Assembly (NCBI RefSeq): GCF_024666615.1
Contig: NZ_CP088297.1
Span: 930,001-994,000, forward strand
Length of the DNA stretch: 64,000 nt
Origin: Aquabacterium sp. J223
GTDB taxonomy: Bacteria; Pseudomonadota; Gammaproteobacteria; Burkholderiales; Burkholderiaceae_C
Direction of reading: 5' to 3'
The notes under the pieces were generated by a model. The model did not search any database, was not told the DNA's origin, and saw only the letters and a program-made list of their open reading frames with translations. The stretch's first letter is position 1. Each line of letters starts with the position of its first letter. Positions 24,400 to 34,717 of the stretch are shown here, in pieces. Made by a program: the position numbers and the translations under genes.

Positions 24400-25499
24400 G
24401 CCGGGTCACGCCGGAGGCGGCGACGCCGGCCGCCGAACCGGTCGCCCGGCCCCGGGCGGGAACGCCGGCCGCGGAACTGGTCGACTGGCAACGCCGGCAG
24501 GGCCGCCACCACCTGCCGTGGCAGGCCAGCCGCGAGCCCTACCGGGTCTGGCTGTCCGAGGTCATGCTGCAGCAGACGCAGGTGAGCACGGTGCTCGCCT
24601 ACTACGACCGTTTCCTCGAGCGGTTCCCCGACGTGCGGGCGCTGGCCGCCGCGCCGCTGGACGACGTGCTGGCGCGCTGGAGCGGCCTCGGCTACTACAG
24701 CCGCGCGCGCAACCTGCACCGCTGCGCGCAGGTCGTGGTCGAGCAGCACGGCGGCGCCTTCCCGACGACGGCGGCGGCCTTGGCCACGCTGCCCGGCATC
24801 GGCCGTTCCACCGCGGCGGCCATCGCCGCCTTCTGCTTCGGCGAGCGCGCGGCCATCCTCGACGGCAACGTCAAGCGGGTGCTGACGCGGCTGCTCGGCT
24901 TCGGCGAGGACCTGGCGCAGCCGGCGGCCGAGCGCCGGCTGTGGGCGCAGGCCGAGGCGCTGCTGCCGCCATGGGCCGCCGACATGCCCGCCTACACCCA
25001 GGGCCTGATGGACCTGGGCGCCACGGTGTGCCTGGCCCGGCGGCCGCAGTGCCTGTTGTGCCCCTGGCAGGCGCGCTGCATCGCCCGCCGCGAGGGCGCG
25101 CCCGAGCGTTACCCGGTGAAGACGCGCAAGCTCAAGCGCGGCCGGCGCGAGAGCAGCCTGCTGTGGCTGCAGCGGGGGTCGACGCTGTGGCTGTCGCAGC
25201 GCCCGGCCACCGGGGTGTGGGCCGGGCTGTGGAGCCTGCCCGACTACGCCAGCGAGGCCGAACTGCAGGCGCTGACCGGCACCTGGCCCGGCGAGGGCCG
25301 GCCGCTGCCGGCGATCGAGCATGTGCTGACCCACCTCGACTGGCGGCTGGCGCCGTGGTGCCACCGCCTGCCCGACGACGTGCCGGCGGCCGCCGTGCTC
25401 GAGGTCGAGGCAGCGCTGCCGCCCGGCCGCTGGGTGTCGTGCGACGACGCGCTGGCGCTGGGCCTGCCGGCGCCGGTGCGCAAGCTGCTGGGCGGTTGA
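24396..25499 (+). CDS. mutY: A/G-specific adenine glycosylase
   Basis: MutY removes adenine mispaired with 8-oxoguanine. The HhH-GPD domain has LSEVMLQQTQV (catalytic Glu) and LPGIGRSTAAAI, with the catalytic Asp in AILDGNVKRV. An iron-sulfur loop CX6CX2CX5C follows. The NUDIX-like C-terminal domain that reads 8-oxoG spans about residues 235-360. The GTG overlaps the stop of the dynamin-like gene. Confidence 0.95.
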   Translation: MSRVTPEAATPAAEPVARPRAGTPAAELVDWQRRQGRHHLPWQASREPYRVWLSEVMLQQTQVSTVLAYYDRFLERFPDVRALAAAPLDDVLARWSGLGYYSRARNLHRCAQVVVEQHGGAFPTTAAALATLPGIGRSTAAAIAAFCFGERAAILDGNVKRVLTRLLGFGEDLAQPAAERRLWAQAEALLPPWAADMPAYTQGLMDLGATVCLARRPQCLLCPWQARCIARREGAPERYPVKTRKLKRGRRESSLLWLQRGSTLWLSQRPATGVWAGLWSLPDYASEAELQALTGTWPGEGRPLPAIEHVLTHLDWRLAPWCHRLPDDVPAAAVLEVEAALPPGRWVSCDDALALGLPAPVRKLLGG

Positions 25500-25508
25500 C
25501 GCGCGACC

Positions 25509-26150
25509 TCAGGGCTCGGGGTCGCTCAGCACGCCTTTCGAACGCAGGAACTCGTCCACCAGCCGCAGCCGCACCAGCGGTTCGTCGAGCGCCATCAGCT
25601 GCTGCCGCGCGCTCATCGGGATGGGCAGCAGCTCGCACCAGCGGTTGGCCACCCAGCCGGCATCGTCGAAGCGGTAGGGCTCCAGGAAGGGCGCCGCGCC
25701 CTGGCCCTTCAGCGAGGCGATGGCCTGCGCCAGCGCCTTCACGGTCGGCAGGTGTTCTGGCGGCGGCGCCAGCGTGGCGTCGGCGGGCAGCCGCCGGTGC
25801 GGCGCCTGCCAGAGGCCATCGGCGGCCTGCGTCGGCGCACCGATGCGGAAACGCTGCCCGCCGCGGCACTGCACCTTGAGGATGCCGGCCTGCTCGCTGT
25901 CCACCTCGAGGATCTCGGCCAGCACGCCGACGGCCTCGAAGCGCGCCGGCGGCCGGCCGGGCAGCTGCACCTCGGTGCCCTGGCGCAGGCAGACGACGCC
26001 GAAGGGCTCCTGGCCGCGCAGGCAGCGGCCGATGAGGTCGAGGTAGCGTGCCTCGAACACCTTCAGCGGCAGCAGCCCGCCAGGGAACAGCACGCTGCGC
26101 AGCGGGAACAGCGGCAGCGACGGCGCGTCGTCGGGCACGTCCGGTGTCAC
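25509..26150 (-). CDS. LON substrate-binding-domain protein
   Basis: The 213-residue protein resembles the N-terminal (LAN/LON) domain of Lon protease without the ATPase and peptidase parts. It has [20 protein letters not shown] followed by [13 protein letters not shown]. Such stand-alone proteins are common in Proteobacteria and poorly characterised. The GTG start overlaps the rapZ stop (GTGA at 26147-26150), so it is coupled to rapZ. Confidence 0.85.
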   Translation of the reverse strand: MTPDVPDDAPSLPLFPLRSVLFPGGLLPLKVFEARYLDLIGRCLRGQEPFGVVCLRQGTEVQLPGRPPARFEAVGVLAEILEVDSEQAGILKVQCRGGQRFRIGAPTQAADGLWQAPHRRLPADATLAPPPEHLPTVKALAQAIASLKGQGAAPFLEPYRFDDAGWVANRWCELLPIPMSARQQLMALDEPLVRLRLVDEFLRSKGVLSDPEP

Positions 26151-27058
26151 TCGCGCGCATCCAGTTCGCGGTGCCGCACCAGGGCCGACACCTCGGCACC
26201 GAAGCGCCGGCACAGCCATTCGACCGCGTAGACCGAGCGGTGCTGGCCGCCGGTGCAGCCGATGGCCACCGTGAGGTAGCCGCGCTGGTCCTGCGCGAAG
26301 GCCGGCAGCCAGCGGCGCAGGAAGGTCTCGATCTGCGACAGCATCTCGCCCACCTCCGGCTGCTGTTCCAGGTAGGCGGCCACCGCGGCGTCGCGGCCGG
26401 TGAGGGCGCGCAGCTCGCGGATGTAGTGCGGGTTGGGCAGCACGCGCAGGTCGTAGACGAAGTCGGCGTCGCGCGGCACGCCGTGCTTGAAGGCGAAGGA
26501 CTCGAAGACCACCGTCAGCCGCGAGCGGTCGGCCTGCACCAGGTCGCGCACCCAGGCGCGCAGCTGGGCCGGGCGCAGGTGGCTGGTGTCCAGCACCGAC
26601 GAGGCCTCGCGCAGGTCGGTCAGCAGCTCGCGCTCCAGCTCGATGGCGTCGACCAGCGCGCGCCGGCCGTCGCCGGCGCCGGGCCCGTCGTCGGTCTGCG
26701 ACAACGGGTGCGGCCGCCGCGTCTCGGAGAACCGGCGCACCAGCGCTTCGGTGCTGGCGTCGAGGAAGAACGAGCGGATCGCCACGCCTTCGCCCTTCAG
26801 CTCGGCCAGCAGCGGCAGCAGGTGCGGCAGCGAGCCGGCGCTGCGCACGTCCACCGCGATCGCCACCCGGCGGTCCGGGTGCTGCTCGGCGGCGCGCTGA
26901 CGCTCCACCCGCACGAACTCGCGCAGCAGCTCGGGCGGCAGGTTGTCGACGCAGAAGAAGCCGGCGTCCTCCAGCGCGTGCAGCGCGATGGACTTGCCCG
27001 AGCCGGAGATGCCGGTGACGAGCACCAACTCGCGCAGGCCACTGGCCGGCCCCGTCAT
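26147..27058 (-). CDS. rapZ: RNase adapter RapZ (YhbJ family P-loop protein)
   Basis: The 303-residue protein has the Walker [14 protein letters not shown] and the family stretches [20 protein letters not shown] and the C-terminal [11 protein letters not shown]. In E. coli RapZ binds GlmZ sRNA and steers RNase E to control amino-sugar synthesis. Outside enterobacteria the role is less certain. It is downstream of recN with an overlapping start. Confidence 0.92.
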   Translation of the reverse strand: MTGPASGLRELVLVTGISGSGKSIALHALEDAGFFCVDNLPPELLREFVRVERQRAAEQHPDRRVAIAVDVRSAGSLPHLLPLLAELKGEGVAIRSFFLDASTEALVRRFSETRRPHPLSQTDDGPGAGDGRRALVDAIELERELLTDLREASSVLDTSHLRPAQLRAWVRDLVQADRSRLTVVFESFAFKHGVPRDADFVYDLRVLPNPHYIRELRALTGRDAAVAAYLEQQPEVGEMLSQIETFLRRWLPAFAQDQRGYLTVAIGCTGGQHRSVYAVEWLCRRFGAEVSALVRHRELDARE

Positions 27059-28750
27059 GCCTTGCTCCGCCTGGCCTTGGCCGGCGTGCCGGCGGCGCCC
27101 TCGGTCAGCAGGGCCTCGGCATGGGCGCGGCTGGCGCCGGACAGGCGTTCGCCGCCGCCCAGCATGCGGGCGATCTCGCCGACGCGCGCCTCGCCCGTCA
27201 CCGGCGCCAGCCGGCTGAGCGTGGCCTCGCCAACGGACTGCTTGGCGACGACCAGGTGGTGGTCGGCACAGGCGGCCACCTGCGGCAGGTGGGTGACGGC
27301 CATCACCTGGCGCTCGCGACCGAGCTGCTTCATCAGCCGTCCGACGGTGTCCGCCACCGTGCCGCCGACGCCGGCGTCGACCTCGTCGAAGATCAGCGTG
27401 CCGGCTCCGTCGGCGTCCTGCCGCGCGGTGACCACGGCGATGGCCAGCGCCAGCCGCGACAGTTCACCGCCGGAGGCCACCTTGGCCAGCGGCCGCGGGG
27501 GTGGCGCCGGCATGGCCGGCGATGAGGAACTCGACCGCCTCCAGCCCGTGCGACTGCGGCGCCGGCAGCGGCTGCAGCGCCACCTCGAAACGGCCGCCGG
27601 CCATGCCGAGCTGCTGCATGGCGGTGGTGACGGCCTCGGCCAGCCGCGGCGCCGCCGCGGCCCGCAACGTGGACACACGACGGGCTTCGCCGATCAGCGC
27701 GGCCTCGGCGTCGTCGCGCGCCCGTTCCAGCGCGGGCAGGTCGGCCGAGGCGTCCAGCGCGGCCAGTTCCTCGCGCCACTGCTGCAGCAGCGCGGGCAGC
27801 TCGGCCGGCGGCCGGCGCCAGCGCCGCGCCAGCCCCATCCATTCCGACAGCCGGGCCTCGACCGCGGCCAGACGGTCGGGGTCCGGTTCGACCTGGTGCA
27901 GGTAGCCGTTGAGGTCGTGCGCCGCGTCCTGCAGCGCCACGCCGGCGTCGCGCAGCACCCGGGCCACCTCGCCCAGCCGCGGGTCGACCTCGGCCACCGC
28001 GTCCAGCGCGTCGGCGGCGCGGGCGACCAGGGACTCCGCATTGACGTCGGCCTCGCTCACCTGCTGCAGCGCCGCCTGGGCCGCGTCGATCAGGGCCTGG
28101 CCGTGCGCCAGCCGGCGGTGCTCGGCATCGAGCTCGGTCCATTCGTCCGTGCCGGGCGCCAGCTTGTCCAGCTCGGCGATCTGCCAGGCCAGGCGGTCGC
28201 GCTCGCGCTGCAGCTCGGCCTGGCGGGCGCCGGCCTCGGCCAGCGCGTCGCCGGCGGCCTTCCAGCGCTGCCACAGGTCCGCCAGCGCGGCGGTGTCGAC
28301 GCCTGCCTGGGCGTCCAGCAGCGCGCGCACCGAGGCCGGCCGCGTCAGGCCCTGCCAGGCGTGCTGGCCGTGGATGTCGACCAGGTGCTCGGCCGCCTCG
28401 CGCAGCTGCCCGACGGTGGCCGCGCTGCCGTTGATCCAGGCGCGGCTGCGGCCCTGCGCGTCGAGGCTGCGCCGCAGCAGCAGGCTGCCGTCGTCGGCGT
28501 CGAAGCCGGCGTCGGCCAGCCAGCCGGCCAGCGAGGCGGGGGCGTCGAACTCGGCGCTGATCTCGGCGCGCGGCGCGCCCTCGCGCACGACACCGGCGTC
28601 GCCGCGGCCACCGAGCGCCAGCTGCAGCGCGTCGATCAGGATGGACTTGCCGGCACCGGTCTCGCCGGTGAGCACGGTGAAGCCGGACTCCAGCGACAGG
28701 TCCAGTTCGTCGACGATGACGAAGTCGCGCAGGGCGAGGCGGCGCAGCAT
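27055..28750 (-). CDS. recN: DNA repair protein RecN (frameshifted at 27497-27501)
   Basis: RecN is an SMC-like ATPase in double-strand break repair. The N-terminal half has [16 protein letters not shown] (Walker A), then DIHGQH and a long coiled coil. The C-terminal half has [16 protein letters not shown] (ABC signature) and [13 protein letters not shown] (Walker B). The break is in a five-G run on the plus strand (27497-27501). With four the frame is continuous ([18 protein letters not shown]). The restored protein is about 564 residues, the usual length. Confidence 0.92.
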
Positions 28751-28753
28751 CGG

Positions 28754-29629
28754 TCAGACCCCACCTTCGTACCAGCGGAGTTTTCGGCGCAGGGTGGCGT
28801 GGTAGCTCCAGCCGCGGGGATGCAGGAAGCGCACCCGGTGCGCCGAGCGGCACACCCGCACCCGGTCGCCGTGCAGCAGGCTGGCCAGGCTCTGCATGTC
28901 GAAGTTGGCCGACGCGTCGCGGCCGGCGACGATCTCGATCGTGACCTCGGCCGCATCGGGCAGCACGATCGGCCGGTTGGACAGCGTGTGCGAGGCGATG
29001 GGCACCAGCACCCAGCCGGCGATGGCCGGGTGCAGGATCGGCCCGCCGGCCGACAGCGCATAGGCGGTGGAGCCGGTGGGCGAGGCCAGGATCAGGCCAT
29101 CGGCCCGGATGTTGGCCATGAACTCCTCGCCGATCTGCACCGACAGCTCCACCATGCTGGCGGTGGCGCCGCGGCTGACCACCACGTCGTTGAGCGAGAC
29201 GCTCTCGAAGATCTGCTGCCCGTCGCGCCACACGCTGCCGTCGAGCATGGTGCGCGACTCATCCTCGAAGTGGCCGTCGAGGATGGGTCCCAGCGCCTCG
29301 CGCCAGGCGTTGGCCGCGATGTCGGTGATGAAGCCGAGCCGGCCCTGGTTGATGCCGACCACCGGCACCTGGTGGCGGGCCAATTGCCGGGCGACGCCGA
29401 GCATGGTGCCGTCGCCGCCGATGACCACCGCCAGGTCGCACTGCGCGCCGATGTCGGCGATGGTCAGGCCGCCGAGCCCCTCCATCCCGGTGGCCTGCGC
29501 GGTGCCCGCGTCCAGCGACACCTGGACGCCCTGGCGCATCATGAAGTCCGCAATCTCCTGCAGCAGCGGGCGGATGCCCTGCGCCTGGTACTTGCCGACG
29601 AGCGCGACATGGGAGAAGCGGGCGGGCAT
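28754..29629 (-). CDS. nadK: NAD kinase
   Basis: NadK phosphorylates NAD to NADP. The diagnostic [36 protein letters not shown] and [15 protein letters not shown] motifs are all present in 291 residues. The ATG at 29629 is the natural start. It is divergent from hrcA and three bases ahead of recN, an order seen in other betaproteobacteria. Confidence 0.95.
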   Translation of the reverse strand: MPARFSHVALVGKYQAQGIRPLLQEIADFMMRQGVQVSLDAGTAQATGMEGLGGLTIADIGAQCDLAVVIGGDGTMLGVARQLARHQVPVVGINQGRLGFITDIAANAWREALGPILDGHFEDESRTMLDGSVWRDGQQIFESVSLNDVVVSRGATASMVELSVQIGEEFMANIRADGLILASPTGSTAYALSAGGPILHPAIAGWVLVPIASHTLSNRPIVLPDAAEVTIEIVAGRDASANFDMQSLASLLHGDRVRVCRSAHRVRFLHPRGWSYHATLRRKLRWYEGGV

Positions 29630-29696
29630 GCGAACGATTACACCACAGGGGTATCGGCCGGCCGCCCTCGGCGGACCGGGTGGGATGCCCTCTCCG

Positions 29697-29702
29697 TAGA
29701 AT
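29697..29702 (+). promoter_or_regulatory. -10-like TAGAAT ahead of hrcA
   Basis: TAGAAT sits eight bases before the hrcA ATG, like the boxes before the ABC gene and ibaG. If it is used, the mRNA would be nearly leaderless. No CIRCE element was found in this gap. Confidence 0.35.
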
Positions 29703-29710
29703 GAAAGATC

Positions 29711-30733
29711 ATGCTGGACGAGCGCGCCAAAACCCTGCTGAAGACGCTGGTCGAGCGCTACATCGCCGAGGGCCAGCCGGTGGGGTCGCGCACCCTGTCG
29801 CGTGCCTCCGGGCTCGACCTGTCGCCGGCCACCATCCGCAACGTGATGGCCGACCTGGAGGAGCTGGGCCTGATCGCCAGCCCGCACACCTCGGCCGGCC
29901 GCATTCCCACGCCGCGCGGCTACCGGCTCTTCGTCGACACCCTGCTCACGGTGCGCAACCCCGACCTCGCCGGCGCCGTCGCGCCGCCCGAGGCGCGCCA
30001 GGCGCTGCGCCCCGACCAGCCGCAGCGGGTGATCGCCAACGCCGCGCAGTTGCTGTCCAGCCTGTCCAGCTTCGTCGGCGTCGTGACGGCGCCGAAGAAG
30101 AGCGGCGTCTTCCGCCACATCGAGTTCCTTCGCCTGGCCGAGCGGCGGGTGCTGGTCATCCTCGTCACGCCCGAGGGCGACGTGCAGAACCGGGTGCTCT
30201 TCACCGCGCAGGACCTCAGCCAGTCACAGCTGATCGAGGCCACCAACTACGTCAACGCCCACTACGGCGGCCTGACGCTCGACGAGGTGCGCGAGCGGCT
30301 GAAGCACGAGGTGGAGGCGCTGCGCGGCGAGATCGCGGCGCTGATGCGCGCCGCGGTGGACGCGGGCACCGAAGCGGCCGACAGCCAGGAGCAGGTGGTC
30401 GTCAGCGGCGAGCGCAACCTGCTGGCGGTGCAGGACTTCGGGCACGACATGGGCTCGCTGCGCCGGCTGTTCGACCTCTTCGAGCAGAAGACCCAACTGA
30501 TGCGCCTGCTGGAGGGGTCCAGCCGTGCCGAGGGCGTGCGCATCTACATCGGCGGCGAGAGCGGCGTCGTGCCGTACGAGGAGCTGTCGGTGGTGAGCGC
30601 GCCCTACGAGGTCGACGGTCAGGTGGTCGGCACGCTGGGCGTCATCGGTCCCACGCGCATGGCCTACGACCGCATGATCCAGATCGTCGACATCACCGCC
30701 CGGCTGGTGACCAACGCGCTGAGCCAGAAGTAG
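29711..30733 (+). CDS. hrcA: Heat-inducible transcription repressor HrcA
   Basis: HrcA represses chaperone operons by binding CIRCE. The 340-residue protein has the winged-helix region [16 protein letters not shown] followed by [20 protein letters not shown], both diagnostic. The GAF-like domain and a C-terminal dimerisation region ([17 protein letters not shown]) follow. It is divergent from nadK. Confidence 0.95.
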   Translation: MLDERAKTLLKTLVERYIAEGQPVGSRTLSRASGLDLSPATIRNVMADLEELGLIASPHTSAGRIPTPRGYRLFVDTLLTVRNPDLAGAVAPPEARQALRPDQPQRVIANAAQLLSSLSSFVGVVTAPKKSGVFRHIEFLRLAERRVLVILVTPEGDVQNRVLFTAQDLSQSQLIEATNYVNAHYGGLTLDEVRERLKHEVEALRGEIAALMRAAVDAGTEAADSQEQVVVSGERNLLAVQDFGHDMGSLRRLFDLFEQKTQLMRLLEGSSRAEGVRIYIGGESGVVPYEELSVVSAPYEVDGQVVGTLGVIGPTRMAYDRMIQIVDITARLVTNALSQK

Positions 30734-30758
30734 CGACGGCCGCCGCACGACCCCGGCC

Positions 30759-31568
30759 ATGCCCCGCTTCGCGGCCAACCTCACGCTGCTCTACAACGAG
30801 CACGGCTTCCTCGACCGCGTTGCCGCCGCCGCGCACGACGGCTTTGCCGCCGTCGAGTGCCTGTTCCCCTATGCCTGGCCCGCCCAGGCCATCGCCGAGC
30901 GGTTGGCGGCGCACCGGCTGCAGACGGTGCTCTTCAACGCGCCGCCCGGCGACTGGGACGCCGGCGAGCGCGGGCTGGCCTGCCTGCCCGGGCGCGAGGC
31001 CGAGTTCGACGCCGGCATCGCGCAGGCGCTGGCATACGCGGCCGTGCTCGGCTGCCCGCGGTTGCACGTGATGGCGGGGCGCCTGCCGCCGGATGCAAAC
31101 CGGGACGCCGCCACATCGGTGTACATCGACAACCTGCGCCGCGCCGCCCGGGCCGCAAGGCCGCTGGGCGTGGACCTGCTGATCGAGCCGATCAACCGGC
31201 GCGACATGCCGGGCTACTTCCTCTGCCGGCAGGAGGAGGCGCATGCGGTGCTCGACGCGGTCGGCGAGCCCAACCTCAAGGTGCAGATGGACCTGTACCA
31301 CGCGCAGATCGTCGAGGGCGACCTGGCGACGAACCTGCGCCGCTGGCTGCCCACCGGCCGCGTCGGCCACCTGCAGATCGCCGGGGTGCCGGAGCGGCAC
31401 GAGCCCGACGTCGGCGAGGTGCACTACCCGTACCTCTTCGACCTCATCGACGCCCTGGGCTACGACGGCTGGATCGGCTGCGAATACCGCCCCCGGCGCG
31501 GTGCGGTGCCCGGCGGCACCTCCGACGGGCTGGGCTGGCGGGCCGCCCGCGACCGCCCGGTCGGTTGA
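30759..31568 (+). CDS. Hydroxypyruvate isomerase-family protein
   Basis: A 269-residue TIM-barrel of the Hyi/OtnI family (AP-endonuclease-2-like fold). Typical segments are [47 protein letters not shown] and [16 protein letters not shown]. The two conserved Glu residues that take part in isomerisation are expected in EPINRR and near GCEYRP. Either hydroxypyruvate or 2-oxo-tetronate could be the substrate. No pathway neighbours are present. Confidence 0.86.
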   Translation: MPRFAANLTLLYNEHGFLDRVAAAAHDGFAAVECLFPYAWPAQAIAERLAAHRLQTVLFNAPPGDWDAGERGLACLPGREAEFDAGIAQALAYAAVLGCPRLHVMAGRLPPDANRDAATSVYIDNLRRAARAARPLGVDLLIEPINRRDMPGYFLCRQEEAHAVLDAVGEPNLKVQMDLYHAQIVEGDLATNLRRWLPTGRVGHLQIAGVPERHEPDVGEVHYPYLFDLIDALGYDGWIGCEYRPRRGAVPGGTSDGLGWRAARDRPVG

Positions 31569-31600
31569 CCGCTGCCTACAATCCGCGGCGCTTCACAAGC

Positions 31601-31677
31601 GGGCCGTTAGCTCAGTTGGTCAGAGCAGAGGACTCATAATCCTTTGGTCGTTGGTTCAAGTCCAACACGGCCTACCA
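31601..31677 (+). tRNA. tRNA with CAT anticodon (tRNA-Met, or tRNA-Ile2)
   Basis: A full cloverleaf: acceptor GGGCCGT pairs with ACGGCCT (first pair G-T), D arm GCTCAGTTGGTCAGAGC, CAT in the anticodon loop and an encoded CCA. The stem is not that of initiator tRNA. Elongator Met is the default, but a lysidine-modified Ile2 cannot be excluded by eye. A TACAAT -10-like box lies about 20 bases upstream (31577-31582). Its 3' end is the probable integration site of the mobile element that follows. Confidence 0.9.
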
Positions 31678-32087
31678 GCGAAGTTCGACAGCATGCCACG
31701 GACGTGGCATCGTCGTTGTTACAAAGTGGTCGCCATACCGGTCGCCATAGTTGAGTCGCTGCACTGCTCTGCTCATGCGTTGAGCATGTTGATCGCCTCA
31801 GAGCCGCGAGCGTGTCCGCGCTACGCGGGGCCGGGCTGTTGCGCTTCGCGTCGAGCCATCAGCTTCGCTGCCGTCTCGCTCCTGCCGGACGGCCATCCCT
31901 CACGCAACCCGGTCAGGCCGGCAGTGCCGGCCGCCTTGGCCGAGGGAAGGTGGCGAGGGTGGAGGGGGTTGCCTTGTTGACCCACGCTACCACGGCGTTC
32001 TCGCCGTCAAGGTCTGCGCGTTCGCTGCGCGACCACTTGCGGCCTTTGGCCGTCTTCGAACCCTGACAGCTGCGCTGCGCCGTGGTG
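31678..32087 (+). other. Gene-free left end of the mobile element
   Basis: No supported gene lies between the tRNA and radC. Visible structure includes a seven-base stem with GGAC loop (31693-31710, ATGCCAC/GTGGCAT) and a perfect seven-base inverted repeat GGCCGGC/GCCGGCC (31916-31932). A short open frame at 31812-32066 has no recognisable protein features. I do not see an integrase or a repeat of the tRNA 3' end. Confidence 0.5.
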
Positions 32088-32124
32088 CTCCGGTCTCGGG
32101 CAATCCGCCCGACACAGACCGGAG
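32088..32124 (+). promoter_or_regulatory. Hairpin covering the radC ribosome binding site
   Basis: A nine-base perfect outer stem CTCCGGTCT / AGACCGGAG encloses a second five-base stem CGGGC / GCCCG. The 3' arm contains the only SD-like GGAG (32121-32124), six bases before the radC ATG, so the folded RNA would hide the ribosome binding site. Confidence 0.6.
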
Positions 32125-32130
32125 TTCATC

Positions 32131-32646
32131 ATGTCGCTGTCTTCCACTTCTACCGTTGACGCAGTTGCATCGTTGCTGGTGCGCGAGGTCGATGGGCAGT
32201 ACCGGCCGGCCAATGCCCACGAGGTGCTGCAGCAGGCGAGGTGGGTGTTGTCGCAGCAGGTGCGACGCGGTTCCACGATGTCCTCACCGAAAGCGGTCAA
32301 GGACTACTTGCAGGTGCAGATCGGCTTGTTGGAACACGAGGTCTTCTGCGTTCTCTTCCTGGACGCACAGCATCGCGTCATCGAGTTCAGGCAGATGTTT
32401 CGCGGCACCGTGGCGCAAACGTCTGTGTACCCGCGCGAGGTTGTCAAGGAGTCCCTGGCACTCAACGCAGCAGCAGTGATCCTGGCGCACAACCACCCGT
32501 CCGGTGTGGCCGAGCCGAGCCGGGCCGATGAGGTCCTGACACAGACGCTCAAGTCCGCACTCGCGTTGGTCGATGTGCGGGTGCTTGATCACATGGTCGT
32601 CGGCGCCGGGGACCTGGTGTCCTTCGCCGAGCGCGGGCTGATCTAA
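32131..32646 (+). CDS. radC: RadC-family JAB/MPN-domain protein
   Basis: The 171-residue protein has the JAMM-like site of RadC: Glu70, the HNHPSG motif (H120, H122) and Asp133. It lacks the N-terminal helix-hairpin-helix part of chromosomal RadC, as usual for the copies carried by integrative elements and plasmids. The biochemical role is unsettled. It is the first gene of the element after the tRNA. Confidence 0.88.
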   Translation: MSLSSTSTVDAVASLLVREVDGQYRPANAHEVLQQARWVLSQQVRRGSTMSSPKAVKDYLQVQIGLLEHEVFCVLFLDAQHRVIEFRQMFRGTVAQTSVYPREVVKESLALNAAAVILAHNHPSGVAEPSRADEVLTQTLKSALALVDVRVLDHMVVGAGDLVSFAERGLI

Positions 32647-33227
32647 GTGACGGTGGGCGGCCTCGGAGCCGCTCTTTTCATGCGGCAAGTTGCAGAGGCT
32701 TGGCGCCGGTTCTTGGTGCCCGGCGCTATGCAGCTCTCTGGTCCATCAGAACCGCACTGGTCAAGCTGGGCAGGATGCTCACTTCTCGAAGTGCTCGCCG
32801 CGGCTCGACCGTCGCGCCAGTCGCTGCGCTTGGTGTCACGCCGTCCGCAGAGCCGCCGCAGCTCGTGTGCCTTGAGCCGCCTTCGCTGCAGCCGCTTCGC
32901 CAGGCCAGCTGGCACATCGGCCGCGACGCTGCGTCGTCTTTGCGAAGTAGCAACCCGTGCGCCGGTGGGCCCACCGCGCTCCCCCAGCTGCGCCCCCGTC
33001 AACCCGTGAGGGGGACTTGTGGGGGGATCTTCGAGCGGTGGGCCGGGAAACCGGCGCACCGCTTCGGGCTGCGAGGAACACCACCCATCCCCCCACCCCT
33101 TCCCGTGAGGAAAGGGGCCTTGCCCCCCCCGCCCGCCCGTGGGCGGGAGCGAGGAAGTCCGAGCGAGAGGATCAGTTTTCAGGACCCCCGTCCGGGCCGG
33201 CTGGTCACTCACGCAAGGAGATTGGCC
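32647..33227 (+). other. Gene-free stretch between radC and ssb
   Basis: I find no convincing protein here. The stretch is rich in G and C runs, including an eight-C run at 33123-33130. There is a CCCGCCC/GGGCGGG hairpin at 33132-33147. An AAGGAG ribosome binding site for ssb is at 33215-33220. It could hold a plasmid-type untranslated control region, but nothing specific identifies it. Confidence 0.5.
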
Positions 33228-33692
33228 ATGGCCAACGTTCAAGTCATCCAGCGTAACGCTCACCTCGCCGGTCCTGTCCGGTTGGGCTACGTCAAGGGGC
33301 GAGAAGGCAGGGTCGCCAAGGCGGTGCTGATCGCTATCAGCAACACCCGCCGGAGTTCGGCCGAAGCGCAGGACGAAGAGGCCACCGCGATCCAGTGGAC
33401 GCTGTGGGGCAAGCAGGCCGAGAACGCGGCGGCGTACCTGGTCAAGGGCTCGCACGTCAACGTCGTCGGGCGCCTGCAGAACAACAACTACGAGAAAGAC
33501 GGCTCCGTCGTCTACGCCCTGACGTTCACCGTCGAGGAGATCGACTACCTCGACAGCCGAGTTGAATCCGAAGCGCGCCGCCACGGTGGCCCGGGCGCAC
33601 AGGGCGGCAGCAGCGGTGATGACGTCTCTGCACCGACTGCCAGCCCCCGCAGGCCGTCCCGGCTGCGGGAGCACAGGCAGGCCCACGCCTGA
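33228..33692 (+). CDS. ssb: Single-stranded DNA-binding protein
   Basis: The 154-residue OB-fold protein has the plasmid-type SSB layout. AIQWTLWGKQAENAAAYLVKG is followed by VVGRLQNNNYEKDG. The C-terminal tail lacks the acidic DDDIPF-like tip of chromosomal SSB. It probably protects the transferred strand during conjugation. The ATG at 33228 has an AAGGAG seven bases upstream. Confidence 0.9.
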   Translation: MANVQVIQRNAHLAGPVRLGYVKGREGRVAKAVLIAISNTRRSSAEAQDEEATAIQWTLWGKQAENAAAYLVKGSHVNVVGRLQNNNYEKDGSVVYALTFTVEEIDYLDSRVESEARRHGGPGAQGGSSGDDVSAPTASPRRPSRLREHRQAHA

Positions 33693-33768
33693 GCCCCACG
33701 GGTGGGTGCGAAGCCACTGAGCGACGCCCACCCCATCAAGCCTCTTCCAAGCATTGAAGGAAACCACC

Positions 33769-34632
33769 ATGGACTCGACCCCGACACTGTCGACCCGCTT
33801 CGCCCGCAACACCCGGATGTTGCGAGGTGACCAGCCCCTGAGCGAAGACCAGATGCGCGCTGCGGCGCCGTCCATCTTTGCTGAGGGCAAGCACGCCAGC
33901 CGCTCCGAGCGCTACACCTACATCCCCACCATCGAGGTCCTGCGCGGCCTGCGCCAGGAGGGCTTCGAGCCCTTCATGGTCGCGCAAGGCGCCAGCCGGG
34001 TGGAAGGCAAGGCGGAGTTCACCAAGCACATGATCCGCCTGCGCCACGCCGGGCAAGTGCAGACCCGACCGGAGGCCAACGAGATCATCCTTGTCAACAG
34101 CCACGACGGTGCCAGCTCGTACCAGATGCTGGCCGGGCTCTTCCGCTTTGTCTGCTGCAACGGCCTCGTGGTGGGCGACGTGGTGGAGGACATCCGTATC
34201 CCGCACCGGGGCAACGTGCAAGGGAAGGTGATCGATGGCGCCTTCCGCGTCCTTGAGGAGTTTGAAGCAGTGGAGGAGCACACCGAGGCGATGAAGGCGC
34301 TGCAGCTCAGGCCGCCAGAGGAGATGGCCTTCGCCACCGCCGCCCTGGCCCTGCGCTTTGGTGAGCGCAGCGTAGAGGAGACCCGCGGGCACCGGCCGGC
34401 GCCCGTGACGGCCGAGCAGCTGATCGAGGCGCGCCGGCATGAAGACATCGGCCACAGCCTGTGGAGCACCTTCCAGCGGGTGCAGGAGAACGTGATGCGT
34501 GGCGGCCAGTCGGGCCGCAGTGCACAAGGTCGGCGGTTGCAGACGCGACCCGTGGGCAGCATCGACCGGGGCGTGAGCCTGAACCGCGCGCTGTGGATGC
34601 TCGCCGAGGAGATGCGCAGGTTGAAGGGGTGA
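33769..34632 (+). CDS. DUF932 (phage/plasmid-like) protein
   Basis: The 287-residue protein matches DUF932 proteins: YIPTIEVLRGLRQEGFEPFM, FRFVCCNGLVVGD and GHSLWSTFQRVQENVMRGG. These are found on many plasmids and integrative elements and have no established function. I use the ATG at 33769, preceded by AAGGAAA, rather than an upstream TTG. It lies close after ssb in the same direction. Confidence 0.85.
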   Translation: MDSTPTLSTRFARNTRMLRGDQPLSEDQMRAAAPSIFAEGKHASRSERYTYIPTIEVLRGLRQEGFEPFMVAQGASRVEGKAEFTKHMIRLRHAGQVQTRPEANEIILVNSHDGASSYQMLAGLFRFVCCNGLVVGDVVEDIRIPHRGNVQGKVIDGAFRVLEEFEAVEEHTEAMKALQLRPPEEMAFATAALALRFGERSVEETRGHRPAPVTAEQLIEARRHEDIGHSLWSTFQRVQENVMRGGQSGRSAQGRRLQTRPVGSIDRGVSLNRALWMLAEEMRRLKG

Positions 34633-34717
34633 CGCGGCAGGCCGGGTCGCCGAAGTCAACGGCCGAGGCCGACGCGCCAGCAGGGCCGACCGCTTGTGTG
34701 CCGGGCCGCGAAGGAAC

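Noticed and set aside
26048-29704. 1218-codon open frame on the plus strand
   Set aside because: It is antisense to LON, rapZ, recN and nadK, which have clear motifs. Its composition is only the mirror of GC-rich codons.
31812-32066. 84-codon frame after the tRNA
   Set aside because: Arginine/serine-rich translation of GC-rich DNA, no SD and no known motif.
32643-33890. 415-codon minus-strand frame across the gap between radC and ssb
   Set aside because: It runs antisense through ssb and has no recognisable domain or start signal.
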